Shown piece after piece: positions 24,626 to 33,439 of a stretch of 44,165 bases of DNA (positions within the stretch are counted from its first letter, which is position 1; each line of letters starts with the position of its first letter). Both the position numbers and the translations under genes were made by a program. Where the stretch lies: NCBI GenBank assembly GCA_947255165.1, contig CAMYFZ010000006.1:1-44165 (forward strand), read 5' to 3'. The stretch comes from an uncultured Varibaculum sp. (lineage in GTDB: Bacteria > Actinomycetota > Actinomycetes > Actinomycetales > Actinomycetaceae). Below the pieces are notes generated by a model, which was not told the origin of the DNA, did no database searches, and saw nothing but the letters and a program-made list of their open reading frames with translations.

Positions 24626-25966
24626 CTAAAAAGACTCTACCTGTTTTAGCCAAGCCTCACGCGCTGCCAGCGACTCTTTGAGTTCTGCCGCTTTTTTGCT
24701 ATCCCCGGCAGATTCTGCCTGAGCAATCTCTGCTTTAATCTGTTCAATCAGGCCTATAAGCTGCCCGGCCATTCCTTCGGCGCGGGCTTTAGTCTCCGGA
24801 TTAGATTTGCGCCAAACTTCTTCTTCTAGGCTGCGCAAGTGATCTTCGACTGCCCGCATCCGCCGTTCCACGCGATCAATATCTCCGCGCGGAACATGCC
24901 CAATCTCGTCCCACTGTTCTTGCAGCGGGCGCAACTTCGCCTTCAGCTGTTCTACATCGGTGATTTCTTTAAGGGCTTCCGCCTTCACCAAAAGGGCTTC
25001 TTTTTTCTGAAGATTCTCGGTTTCGAGGGCGTTAACCGCTTCGTTCTGGGCATTACGCGCATCAAAGAACTTTTGCTGCGCGCGGTGGAAACGCTGCCAA
25101 AGCGCATCGTCTTCGCGACGGGATGCCCTGCCCGCGGCCTTCCAGCGCTGCATCAAATCGCGGTAAGCCCGGGAAGTTTCCCCCCAATTGGTGGAATCCG
25201 ACAGTGCCTCCGCCTCTTTGATTAGCTTTTCTTTTTCTTGTTTTGCCAGTGCCTGAGCGGCATCCAACTCGGTGAAGAATGCGCGACGTTTCTTTTCAAA
25301 GGTCGAACGCGCAGCTGCAAAACGCTTCCAAAGTTCATCTTCTATTGCCCGGTCAAACCGCGGCCCGGCATGCTGGAGACGTTTCCACTCGTCCAATAGG
25401 TCTCTGAGTTCTTGCCCCGAATGTTTCCATTGGGTACGAGCAGAATCTTGCGCCGCAATGTCTTCGGCTCGTACCACCACTTTTTCGCGGTTTTTACGAG
25501 CCTCTTCTTTTGCCTTCGCCCGCTGCGCGGCGGCCTCTTCCTTACGTTGATCCGCTTTTTCCTGCAGCTGAGCAACTTTTTCCCGCAACGCCGGAAGGTC
25601 ACCGACCGCAGCCGGTTCCCTGACCTGTTCGCGTAAAGACTGCATAGTCTGGTCAATTTCACGTTCGGCAAGGTTGGGGAGCCGTTCGGCAAATAGCGAT
25701 ACTTGAGCAGCTATATCCAGGTAGCGGCGCACATAGATATTCAGCGGGTTCGCGGGGACCTCCGCCGGAAACTGTCCAATCTGACGTTCTGTTTCTCCGT
25801 CCTTGACCCACACGCGTCCTTCTTCATCGACGCGCCCAAAAGGCAAAGCTGCCGAAAAGTCTGGGGTGCGTGGCGGCGCCACCGGTTTGCTTTGCCGAGG
25901 AAAACGAATCTTTCCCGGGGTGGGCACAGGTTTGGGCTTCGGAGCGGTATCGGGCTGTTCAGTCAC
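24626..25966 (-). CDS. DUF349 domain protein, long coiled coil
   Basis: This 446-residue protein starts at GTG with AAGGA ahead. A proline-rich basic N-terminus (about 1-35) and a small beta segment (PFGRVDEEGRVWVKDGETER) are followed by roughly 350 residues of Glu/Lys/Ala/Arg-rich helix. Several DUF349 repeats can be picked out by their W-K spacing: LDEWKRLQHAGPRFDRAIED, LMQRWKAAGRASRREDDALW and LQEQWDEIGHVPRGDIDRVE, each followed by RF or RM and a long helix. The biochemical role of DUF349 proteins is not established. In actinobacteria they often sit next to rel and an MBL-fold hydrolase, as here. It is divergent from the hydrolase gene across 131 bases. Confidence 0.92.
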   Translation of the reverse strand: MTEQPDTAPKPKPVPTPGKIRFPRQSKPVAPPRTPDFSAALPFGRVDEEGRVWVKDGETERQIGQFPAEVPANPLNIYVRRYLDIAAQVSLFAERLPNLAEREIDQTMQSLREQVREPAAVGDLPALREKVAQLQEKADQRKEEAAAQRAKAKEEARKNREKVVVRAEDIAAQDSARTQWKHSGQELRDLLDEWKRLQHAGPRFDRAIEDELWKRFAAARSTFEKKRRAFFTELDAAQALAKQEKEKLIKEAEALSDSTNWGETSRAYRDLMQRWKAAGRASRREDDALWQRFHRAQQKFFDARNAQNEAVNALETENLQKKEALLVKAEALKEITDVEQLKAKLRPLQEQWDEIGHVPRGDIDRVERRMRAVEDHLRSLEEEVWRKSNPETKARAEGMAGQLIGLIEQIKAEIAQAESAGDSKKAAELKESLAAREAWLKQVESF

Positions 25967-26085
25967 TAATTTTTCCTTAAATCAGTTATTTTCACGGCTA
26001 GGCTTAGCCGCTTGCGCGCGGAGCTTATTGCTCCCTAACCATATTATGCACTAGAGCAGCTAAAGCACCAAGGGCGCGCATCCTT

Positions 26086-26091
26086 TAAGAT
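26086..26091 (+). promoter_or_regulatory. Candidate -10 box for a leaderless hydrolase mRNA
   Basis: TAAGAT ends six bases before ATG 26098, with no Shine-Dalgarno between. The spacing would put the RNA start on the start codon. The -35 is not recognisable. Confidence 0.45.
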
Positions 26092-26097
26092 GAGCCT

Positions 26098-26853
26098 ATG
26101 AGGATTGAAAAGTTTTATGCCCCCTTTTATTCGGAAAATCCCTATCTGTTTTTAGCTCCCGGCAGCAACCAGGCGCTAATAGTCGACCCGGGACACGGAG
26201 CCTTAGAACAGATAGAACAGGAACTATCTCGTCTAGAGGCAACGGTTGCGGCGGTGCTGTGCACCCACGGACACGCGGACCATATTTGGGATGCTCACGC
26301 CGTAGCCGGTAAAGCTCCGGTATATATTCCCGCTCCCGATGAGTACCGCTTTCACCCGGAGAAACTGGATCCTCGCGAACGCACCGAGCATGAACTTTCG
26401 CTGCCGCCCTGGCAAGAACCCGAAAATCTACAGGAATTACCGGCCGCTGCTACCAGCGAAGGAGTAGAACTCGCGCCGGGAATATTTATGCGGGCAGTCC
26501 CCGCCCCCGGTCATACCGAAGGATCCTCCCTATTTCTTTTTGAAGCCAGCGACCTTAGCGGAAGCGCGGCGCAGGAAGCACAAGACATCTACGATAACTG
26601 GCTAGCAGAATCACAGCGAAAGCAGGAAAAACCACAAAAACTTGCCCTCTCCGGGGACGTAATCTTTTTCGGCTCAGTAGGTCGCACCGATCTACCCGGC
26701 GGTGACTCCCAGCAAATGCTACATACCTTGCGCACCCTGCAAAACGTGATTGACCCGGATACGGTGCTACTGCCCGGGCACGGCCCTTCCACGGTCTTCG
26801 GATTGGAAAAAGCCCATAACCCCTTCTTAGCGCAGGCACGCTACCAGGGATAA
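26098..26853 (+). CDS. Metallo-beta-lactamase-fold hydrolase (glyoxalase II-like)
   Basis: A 251-residue soluble protein. The zinc-binding HxHxDH motif is THGHADH (His57, His59, Asp61, His62). Further ligands are expected in PAPGHTEGSSLFLF, SGDVIFFGSVGRTDLPGG and LLPGHGPST, all present, which is the glyoxalase II-like layout. A somewhat long insert (about 160-180, EAQDIYDNWLAESQRKQEKP) separates two of the zinc sites. Likely substrates are thioesters such as acylglutathione analogues, but actinobacteria lack glutathione, so the substrate is open. The gene may be expressed from a leaderless message (see 26086-26091). Confidence 0.9.
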   Translation: MRIEKFYAPFYSENPYLFLAPGSNQALIVDPGHGALEQIEQELSRLEATVAAVLCTHGHADHIWDAHAVAGKAPVYIPAPDEYRFHPEKLDPRERTEHELSLPPWQEPENLQELPAAATSEGVELAPGIFMRAVPAPGHTEGSSLFLFEASDLSGSAAQEAQDIYDNWLAESQRKQEKPQKLALSGDVIFFGSVGRTDLPGGDSQQMLHTLRTLQNVIDPDTVLLPGHGPSTVFGLEKAHNPFLAQARYQG

Positions 26854-26943
26854 TATTTTTCCACAGCTACCGTAAATTTTAGTTTTCCTTGCCAGGTTTT
26901 CCTGACTTTGTTCGTGACCTAGCCAGGAACCAGGCTGAAACCT

Positions 26944-27513
26944 ATGGAAGCGATCCTAGTGGACGCCCTGGGAAATCAGCTGCTACAGGGAGCGGCACGT
27001 TTATCCCTGCTATGCGGTAGTCGATTTATTCATGTGAATGGTGGTTTTGCCGACTTGCTGGCCGAACCAGTAACTTTAGCTTCCATTTATGGACGAGCCC
27101 TGTTTTTAGCTCCGCTGCTACCTGCAGGGTGTTTCCTAGCTGCTCACTCCGCGGCGTGGGTTTGGGCCGGAAATTCCTCCCCACCAGAGACGGTGTATAT
27201 CGCAAGCCTGCACCGCCCCCGCCGCGCCGCCGATTCTCGCTATTGGATTCAGCTAGATGCTCCCTCTCGTCGGCGCCTGCAAAAACAGGGAATCCTCCCC
27301 CTAGATTCTGTTAGAGACATCCCTACCTTCCTATCTACCCCAGAAACCACGAGCGGAAGCAAAAACAGTAATGACTTTATAAGCCTGGGGCAGATAAAAC
27401 TTCTCAGTCCCGCAGCTGCTCTGCGCTATTGTGACCAATACCCGCAGCTGCCCGGAAAAAACACTTGGGATCGAGCGCGTCTAATCGCTTTGACCGGTAG
27501 ATTACTTTCGTAA
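26944..27513 (+). CDS. Unrecognised protein; weak resemblance to AbiEi-like antitoxin domains
   Basis: This 189-residue soluble protein starts at ATG without an obvious ribosome site. I do not recognise it securely. The central part, with PAGCFLAAHSAAWVWAGNSS then PPETVYIASLHR, resembles the pattern around the His-x-x-A-A-x-x-W-G segment in AbiEi-type regulators and related actinobacterial proteins of unknown function. The usual N-terminal winged helix and any AbiEii-like nucleotidyltransferase partner are missing. The C-terminal third (TWDRARLIALTGRLLS) could be a helix. Its 3' end overlaps that of rel by 12 bases, tail to tail. It follows the hydrolase by 90 bases. Confidence 0.5.
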   Translation: MEAILVDALGNQLLQGAARLSLLCGSRFIHVNGGFADLLAEPVTLASIYGRALFLAPLLPAGCFLAAHSAAWVWAGNSSPPETVYIASLHRPRRAADSRYWIQLDAPSRRRLQKQGILPLDSVRDIPTFLSTPETTSGSKNSNDFISLGQIKLLSPAAALRYCDQYPQLPGKNTWDRARLIALTGRLLS

Positions 27514-29808
27514 AGTACTGGTGGTGCGTTTAGCCAAAAACACCCCGGGAATCTTGTGAATATCATTCAAAATAGCATGCAAATAACGAGAATCTGCCAC
27601 CTCAAAGGTGTAGCGGGAAGTAGCTACCCGATCCGAAGAAGTATTCATGGATGCCGCCAAAATATTAGCGCGATAATCTGCTAACACTTGGGTAACGTCA
27701 TTAATCAAGCCCTCGCGATCCAGCGCCTGAATCTCAATTTCCACCTGGAACTTCGCAGTCGGATGGTCCGCCCAAGAAACCTGTACTACCCGCTCGGGAT
27801 GAGCCATCAAGTTTTGCGCGTTTGAACATTCCTCTCGATGGACCGAAACCCCGTGACCCCGGGTAACAAAACCGACAATTTTATCGCCCGGCAGGGGGTT
27901 ACAGCAGCGGGCGATCTTCGTCCAGATTTCCCCCTGTTTCATCCCTTCCACCTGAATGCCGGTACCTTCATTACCAGCACTAGGCCGCACATCGGCTTGC
28001 TCGGGGAGGACCGCCTCGGAAAGGGTCTCCTCAGCGCCCTCTTCTCCCCCCGCACTTTCCATCAATTTTTCAACTACATTCGCTGCCGAAACATGGTGGC
28101 CACCCACGGCCGCGTAGAGGGCGGAAATGTCGGCATATCCCATCCCGGAAGCTAGAGCCGTCATGGTGTCATGACTCATCAGGCGCTGCAAGGGTAGATT
28201 TTGCTTGCGCATATAGCTCGAAATAAGACCCTGTCCGGCCTCGATAGCTTCTTCGCGACGTTCTTTAGAGAACCAGGCTTTGATCTTGTTGCGCGCCCGG
28301 GGACTAGCCACAAACTTTAGCCAATCTTGAGAGGGACCGGAGTTAGGCGAGCGAGAAGTTAGTACCTCAACGCTGTCCCCATTTTCCAATTTGGTGTCCA
28401 AGGGAACCAGTTTGCCACCGACCTTCGCCCCCACCGTGCGGTTGCCTACCTCGGTATGCACCGCATAGGCAAAGTCCACTGGGGTTGCTCCCGCGGGCAA
28501 GTCTTTAACTTCCCCCGCCGGGGTAAACACATACACCCGGGAACCCGACATTTCATAGCGCAGCGAATCCAAAAATTCGCCGGGATCTTGGGTTTCCTTT
28601 TGCCAATCCACCAGTTGACGCAGCCATCCCATTTCGCCGCCATCTGCCAATGCGGTTTTATTTTCACCCGCAGACTTCGCGTTCGGGTCTTCTTTGTAAC
28701 GCCAGTGAGCAGCGATGCCATATTCGGCGCGGCGATGCATTTCATAGGTACGAATCTGGATTTCTACCGGTTTGCCGCCTGGCCCTACCACCGTAGTGTG
28801 TAGCGACTGATAAAGGTTAAACTTAGGCATCGCAATATAGTCTTTGAAACGCCCAGGAATCGGGTTCCAACGCGCATGCATTTCCCCCAAAACGGCGTAA
28901 CAGTCTCGCACTGTTTCTACCAGTACCCTTACCCCAACCAGATCGTAAATATCATCAAAGTCGCGTCCGCGCACGATCATCTTTTGATAGATGGAATAAT
29001 GATGTTTAGGGCGGCCAGTAACTTGTCCCGCGATCTTATTTACCCGCAGATCTTCTCTGATCTTGTCGATCACTTCCCGCAAATATTTCTCGCGCTCCGG
29101 GGCGCGTTCATGCACTAGGTTATCAATTTCTTCATAAAGATCCGGATAGAGCGTCTTGAAAGCTAGGTCCTCTAGCTCCCATTTAATGGTGTTCATCCCC
29201 AGGCGGTGCGCTAGGGGAGCAAAAATCTCTAGGGTCTCGCGTGCCTTATTTCGCGCCGATTTGGGGGAAACATATTTCCAGGTGCGCGCATTATGGAGGC
29301 GGTCCCCCAGCTTTATCACCAACACCCTGATATCGCGGGACATAGCGATAATCATTTTGCGCACGGTCGCAGATTGTGCTGCCTGCCCGTAGGTAACTTT
29401 GTCTAGCTTGGTTACCCCATCAACTAGTAGCGCGATTTCCTCTCCAAAATCTGCTGTCAGCTGCTCCAGGGTATAGTCGGTGTCTTCAACCGTGTCATGG
29501 AGCAGCGCCGCCGCCAAAGTAGTGCTGGTCATCCCGATTTCCGCCAGGATGGTAGCCACCGCTACCGGATGGGTAATATAGGGCTCTCCGGATTTGCGAA
29601 ACTGTCCTTCATGGCAGCGCGACGCCGTCTGATAGGCGCGTTCGATTAGGGAAATATCGGCTTTAGGGTGATTCGCGCGTACCGCCCGCACCAGGGCTTG
29701 AATATGGGGATCAATGTTCTTCGAACGCCCAGTTAACCAGGCCAAAGACGCACGCACCCGCGAGGACGGAACCGCGTTGGCGCCCTCATCGGGAGTGATA
29801 GAACTCAT
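27502..29808 (-). CDS. rel: Bifunctional (p)ppGpp synthetase/hydrolase Rel
   Basis: This stringent-response enzyme makes and degrades (p)ppGpp in response to stalled ribosomes. The 768 residues contain the HD hydrolase domain (His65, His80, His104-Asp105 in LLHDTVEDT), the synthetase domain (HYSIYQKMIVRGRDFDDIYD, then GRFKDYIAMPKFNLYQSLHT), a TGS domain (VYVFTPAGEVKDLPAGATPV), the conserved-cysteine region (RCCNPLPGDKIVGFVTRGHG) and a C-terminal ACT domain. The intact HDxxEDT and the RFKD loop are the signature of bifunctional Rel rather than a hydrolase-dead RelA. The message may be leaderless. It lies 84 bases after apt in the same direction. Confidence 0.97.
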   Translation of the reverse strand: MSSITPDEGANAVPSSRVRASLAWLTGRSKNIDPHIQALVRAVRANHPKADISLIERAYQTASRCHEGQFRKSGEPYITHPVAVATILAEIGMTSTTLAAALLHDTVEDTDYTLEQLTADFGEEIALLVDGVTKLDKVTYGQAAQSATVRKMIIAMSRDIRVLVIKLGDRLHNARTWKYVSPKSARNKARETLEIFAPLAHRLGMNTIKWELEDLAFKTLYPDLYEEIDNLVHERAPEREKYLREVIDKIREDLRVNKIAGQVTGRPKHHYSIYQKMIVRGRDFDDIYDLVGVRVLVETVRDCYAVLGEMHARWNPIPGRFKDYIAMPKFNLYQSLHTTVVGPGGKPVEIQIRTYEMHRRAEYGIAAHWRYKEDPNAKSAGENKTALADGGEMGWLRQLVDWQKETQDPGEFLDSLRYEMSGSRVYVFTPAGEVKDLPAGATPVDFAYAVHTEVGNRTVGAKVGGKLVPLDTKLENGDSVEVLTSRSPNSGPSQDWLKFVASPRARNKIKAWFSKERREEAIEAGQGLISSYMRKQNLPLQRLMSHDTMTALASGMGYADISALYAAVGGHHVSAANVVEKLMESAGGEEGAEETLSEAVLPEQADVRPSAGNEGTGIQVEGMKQGEIWTKIARCCNPLPGDKIVGFVTRGHGVSVHREECSNAQNLMAHPERVVQVSWADHPTAKFQVEIEIQALDREGLINDVTQVLADYRANILAASMNTSSDRVATSRYTFEVADSRYLHAILNDIHKIPGVFLAKRTTSTLRK

Positions 29809-29814
29809 GCATCT

Positions 29815-29820
29815 AGTTTA
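29815..29820 (-). promoter_or_regulatory. Candidate -10 box for a leaderless rel mRNA
   Basis: On the minus strand TAAACT is followed by six bases (AGATGC) and then the rel ATG. No Shine-Dalgarno is present. This would give rel its own promoter downstream of apt. Confidence 0.4.
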
Positions 29821-29892
29821 GTGACCCACGAGTCATTTCCCCAAGTTTCCAGATAGGAACGACCCGAGGAACAAAAGTCGTGCGCAAATAGG

Positions 29893-30432
29893 CTAGATCA
29901 GAGTCAGGGCTTCACATTCTAGATCGCCAATATGGTCGCGGCCATCTAGCTCTTCCAGCTCCATCAACACGCATACGGATTCCACTATTGCCCCCGCACG
30001 TTTGATCAGCGCGGCCGAAGCATTTACAGTGCCTCCGGTGGCCAGCACATCATCGAGTACTAAAACCCGCGCCCCCTCGGCAATGGAATCCGGCTGCAGT
30101 TCCATGCGGGATTTGCCGTACTCGAGTCCGTAATCGATTCCGATCACCGGACCGGGAAGTTTGCCGGCTTTGCGGATCATCAAGGTACCCAGCCCCAGTT
30201 CTACCGCTACCGGAGCCGCTATCAAGAAGCCCCGCGACTCCAGGCCGGCTACCAAATCGACCCGACCACGATAAAAATCAGCCAGACCTTTCACCAACTG
30301 GGAAAAGGCTTCCCCATTGGCCAGTAGCGGAGAAATATCTCTAAAGAGAACCCCGCTTTGCGGAAAATCTGGTACGTCGCGCAGATTGTCGCGGATTATT
30401 TTCCCTAGGGGGGCGAGTTTGGGGTTTATCAT
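29893..30432 (-). CDS. apt: Adenine phosphoribosyltransferase
   Basis: Apt salvages adenine to AMP with PRPP. The 179 residues include the family N-terminus (IIRDNLRDVPDFPQSGVLFR), the flexible loop region (MIRKAGKLPGPVIGIDYGLE) and the PRPP-binding signature VLVLDDVLATGGTVNAS. The ATG sits inside the secF stop (ATGA overlap) with AGGAG upstream, so the gene is translationally coupled to secF. The secD-secF-apt-rel order is conserved in actinobacteria. Length and motifs are typical and nothing is missing. Confidence 0.96.
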   Translation of the reverse strand: MINPKLAPLGKIIRDNLRDVPDFPQSGVLFRDISPLLANGEAFSQLVKGLADFYRGRVDLVAGLESRGFLIAAPVAVELGLGTLMIRKAGKLPGPVIGIDYGLEYGKSRMELQPDSIAEGARVLVLDDVLATGGTVNASAALIKRAGAIVESVCVLMELEELDGRDHIGDLECEALTLI

Positions 30433-31517
30433 CGCTTACTCCTGGGGGTGCGTTTAGGTTGTGCCTGTTGTCCCTGGTGATGCCCAGCTTTCAAGGGATG
30501 GGCAACCCGGCTAAGCTCGGGAGTCTTTGCGTCTTCCGGGTCGATCCCACCCGCACGCTTGTCCAGTACCTTTTGGGTGTGGCTGGAAATCTTTTCGCTG
30601 CGAGAACGCAACAGCATCAGCATAGAAGGCGCAATCAGAATGGAGGACAAAGTACCGGCGATCATACCCACAAATAGGGCGAGCGAAATATCGCGCAGGG
30701 TGCCGCCCCCCAGAGTGATCCAGGAAATCAGCAGGATCGAGGTAACCGGAAGCAGCGCCACTACTGAAGTGTTGATTGAGCGCACCAGGGTCTGGTTGAT
30801 TGCCAGGTTAACGATCTCGCCGTAAGTAGAGCGGGTTTGCTGCTCGAAGTCGACCGACAGTTCGCGTACCTTATCGAATACCACCACCGTGTCGTAGAGG
30901 GAGTAACCCAAAATGGTGAGTACCCCGATAATGGTGGCGGGAGAAATCTCTACCCGGGTCAGTGCCAACACTAGACCAGTTATTAGCACGTCATGGCAGA
31001 GCGCGAACAGCGCCGAAAACGCCATCGTCCAGGTTTTAAAGTACGCCCACAGCATCAACGCCACTAGCACAAAGAAAATCACTAGAGACTGCAGTGCTTT
31101 AAAGGTTACGTCAGCGCCCCAAGACGGGCCGATAGTGGTCGCCGCGACTTTGGCTTCTGGCACCTTATAGGCTTTAGCCAAATCCGTAACCACCTGACGT
31201 TTAGCCGTGGTGTCCAGAGAAACTGACTGTACCCGAACCGAGGAAGCGCCGACCGAGTTTACCGAAGAACCCTTGAGCTTCGGATTAGCATTTACTACCT
31301 TTTGGGCCGGCGCCTGGTCGCGCCCGGTAACTGAAGAAATCGTAAACTCGGTACCGCCCTTGAAGTCAATAGAGCGTTCCAAGCCCAGTGCTGACATCGC
31401 AATCACCGAGATTAGCATTAATGCGACGCCCGCGATCAGCAGGTATTTGCGGTTATCAATAAACTTGTAGGATTTGCGACCAGAATAAAGGGCATTACCC
31501 CAACTTGCGAAACTCAC
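30429..31517 (-). CDS. secF: Protein translocase subunit SecF
   Basis: SecF forms the SecDF accessory complex in the cytoplasmic membrane, which uses the proton gradient to pull exported proteins outward. The 362 residues show an N-terminal helix (YLLIAGVALMLISVIAMSAL), the conserved GLERSIDFKGGTEFTI, a short extracytoplasmic part and five further helices including LTRVEISPATIIGVLTILGY and SLYDTVVVFDKVRE, the SecF signature. A basic cytoplasmic tail follows (KRTPRSKR). The GTG start overlaps the secD stop by four bases and the apt start overlaps its own stop: a tight operon. Confidence 0.96.
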   Translation of the reverse strand: MSFASWGNALYSGRKSYKFIDNRKYLLIAGVALMLISVIAMSALGLERSIDFKGGTEFTISSVTGRDQAPAQKVVNANPKLKGSSVNSVGASSVRVQSVSLDTTAKRQVVTDLAKAYKVPEAKVAATTIGPSWGADVTFKALQSLVIFFVLVALMLWAYFKTWTMAFSALFALCHDVLITGLVLALTRVEISPATIIGVLTILGYSLYDTVVVFDKVRELSVDFEQQTRSTYGEIVNLAINQTLVRSINTSVVALLPVTSILLISWITLGGGTLRDISLALFVGMIAGTLSSILIAPSMLMLLRSRSEKISSHTQKVLDKRAGGIDPEDAKTPELSRVAHPLKAGHHQGQQAQPKRTPRSKR

Positions 31518-33397
31518 TTGTTTTCCTCCTGGTCCGTACTGGATACTGACGCCAGGTCATCTGCGGGGGCATCATCCTCGCTGGAATCCCCACTGGCCGC
31601 GTCCTTCCCACTGGCTTTACCCTCACCCGGTTTTTCTGCGTCCTGTTGAGGTTTGGGTTTATAGACGGAGCGAATCTTGCGCACCTTACCCGCGCCTACG
31701 TAGCGGTAAGTACCGCGTTGGGCTCCCAAATGCTCCGGATCGAGGCCGGAAAGTTTGTGCCCCTCACCGAAGAACTTAAAGCGCAAGAGCCACACCATCA
31801 TCGGGTGGGTAAAGATGAAGATTAGCGCCAAGTCAATCAGAGTGGTAATACCCAAGGTGAAGGCGAAGCCTTGTACCCCGCCCACGGCCAAGAAGTAGAG
31901 CACGCAGGCAGCGAGCACGTTTACCAAGTCGGAGGTAACGATAGTGCGTTTTGCCCGATCCCAGCCTACGGCAACCGCGCTGGATAGGGCTTTGCCGTCA
32001 CGTACCTCGTCGCGTATCCTCTCAAAATAAATAATGAAAGAGTCGGCGGTGGTACCGATAGACACGATCACGCCCGCGATCCCGGCTAGGGACAGGCGGT
32101 AACCCATCGACCATGACAACAAAGTCAAGGTCAGGTAGAGGAGTACGCCTGCACTCACCAGGGAGCCAACTGCTACTATCGCTAGGCCGCGGTATTGCCA
32201 AATCAGGTAGAACACCACCAGAATCAAACCGATAATACCGGCGATAACTCCGTATCGTAGCTGGTCAGCACCCAAAGTCGCCGACACCTGCTGTTCGGAT
32301 TGCACATCGAAGTTGAGCGGCAGCGAACCAAACTTCAACTGGTTAGCCAGAGCGGTGGAAGAAGACCGGGTGAAAGACCCAGAAATTTCCGCTTTACCGT
32401 TAGTGATCGCGTTATTTACTCCCGGCGCGGAAACCACCAGGCCATCAAGTACGATCGCGAACCGGTTCTTATCGTTATTTTGCCCTGGCGGTAAGCCATT
32501 TTCTCCCGCAACCGGTTGTTTGCGGTACTTCATCATCCGGGTGGTGATATCCGCGAATTTAGAAGCCCCCTGCTTATCAAAAGACAGGGTCACGATCCAC
32601 TGTCCGGTGGACTGCCCAGATGCACCTGTTCCCATCCCCGATTCTGCAGAGGTAATTCGGGCACCTGATACCTCGGCCGGCGAAAGAATATATTTTTCGT
32701 GACCTTCGCTAGAGCAGGCTACTAGCGGTTTCTTAATATCGCCGGAGGAGCCACCCTCCCGAGAACTCTTTTGTTGACAGTCTTTGGCGTAGAACTCTTC
32801 CAGGACTTTTTCGGTTATCCAAGCATCATCCGAGTTATCTTTCGGTTGACTGCGCAGCTGATCGCTGATTTTGCCGTCATGATCTAAATCCGCCATTTGC
32901 TTGGCGAAAGCCTGCGGGTCGAGATTAGCCTTCGGGGCTTGTTTCTTCCCCGCTTGTTGTTGCTCTGCCTGCTGAGCTATCACCGCTTGCGGAACCCCCG
33001 GGGCAGATCGCAGCACTGCCCGGAAATACAACTCGGCAGACTGGCGCACCAAATCCAAAGTTTCTTTCGAAGGGTTACCTGGCAGAGAAACCAAGATATT
33101 GGAGTTCCCCTGGGAGGTAATCTCGGCTTCCGAAACGCCGGAGGCATCAACCCGCTGACGAATAACCTCAATCGCCTGCGTAATGTCTTCCGCCGTCACC
33201 GCGCGCTTCGCGCCGGAAGCGGCATTTGCTTTCGGAGTGAGGATCAGCTGGGTGCCGCCCTCTAAATCCAAAGCTAAAGAAGGGGTAGGCTTCGCTTTTT
33301 TAGTTAGCACTCCCACTAGCAAAGTTCCAGCTAAAGCCAACACAAGTACCAGGAAAACCGCCAGGGTGCGCCCAGCATGATATTTTTTATTCGCCAA
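31514..33397 (-). CDS. secD: Protein translocase subunit SecD
   Basis: SecD is the large partner of SecF. It begins at TTG with GGAAAG ahead. The 627 residues have an N-terminal membrane helix (TLAVFLVLVLALAGTLLVGV), the conserved LALDLEGGTQLIL, a periplasmic-type P1 region containing RVDASGVSEAEITSQGNSNI, and the C-terminal transmembrane block with ADQLRYGVIAGIIGLILVVF and the SecD signature SIGTTADSFIIYFERIRDE. The P1 region has a Gln/Lys/Ala-rich insert (about residues 150-185) typical of actinobacteria. The cytoplasmic tail (about 75 residues) is charged, ending EDDAPADDLASVSSTDQEEN. Confidence 0.96.
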   Translation of the reverse strand: MANKKYHAGRTLAVFLVLVLALAGTLLVGVLTKKAKPTPSLALDLEGGTQLILTPKANAASGAKRAVTAEDITQAIEVIRQRVDASGVSEAEITSQGNSNILVSLPGNPSKETLDLVRQSAELYFRAVLRSAPGVPQAVIAQQAEQQQAGKKQAPKANLDPQAFAKQMADLDHDGKISDQLRSQPKDNSDDAWITEKVLEEFYAKDCQQKSSREGGSSGDIKKPLVACSSEGHEKYILSPAEVSGARITSAESGMGTGASGQSTGQWIVTLSFDKQGASKFADITTRMMKYRKQPVAGENGLPPGQNNDKNRFAIVLDGLVVSAPGVNNAITNGKAEISGSFTRSSSTALANQLKFGSLPLNFDVQSEQQVSATLGADQLRYGVIAGIIGLILVVFYLIWQYRGLAIVAVGSLVSAGVLLYLTLTLLSWSMGYRLSLAGIAGVIVSIGTTADSFIIYFERIRDEVRDGKALSSAVAVGWDRAKRTIVTSDLVNVLAACVLYFLAVGGVQGFAFTLGITTLIDLALIFIFTHPMMVWLLRFKFFGEGHKLSGLDPEHLGAQRGTYRYVGAGKVRKIRSVYKPKPQQDAEKPGEGKASGKDAASGDSSEDDAPADDLASVSSTDQEENK

Positions 33398-33439
33398 TGT
33401 TGTTCTTTCCGTTAAATACGGTGAATATTTCTTCGCCTA

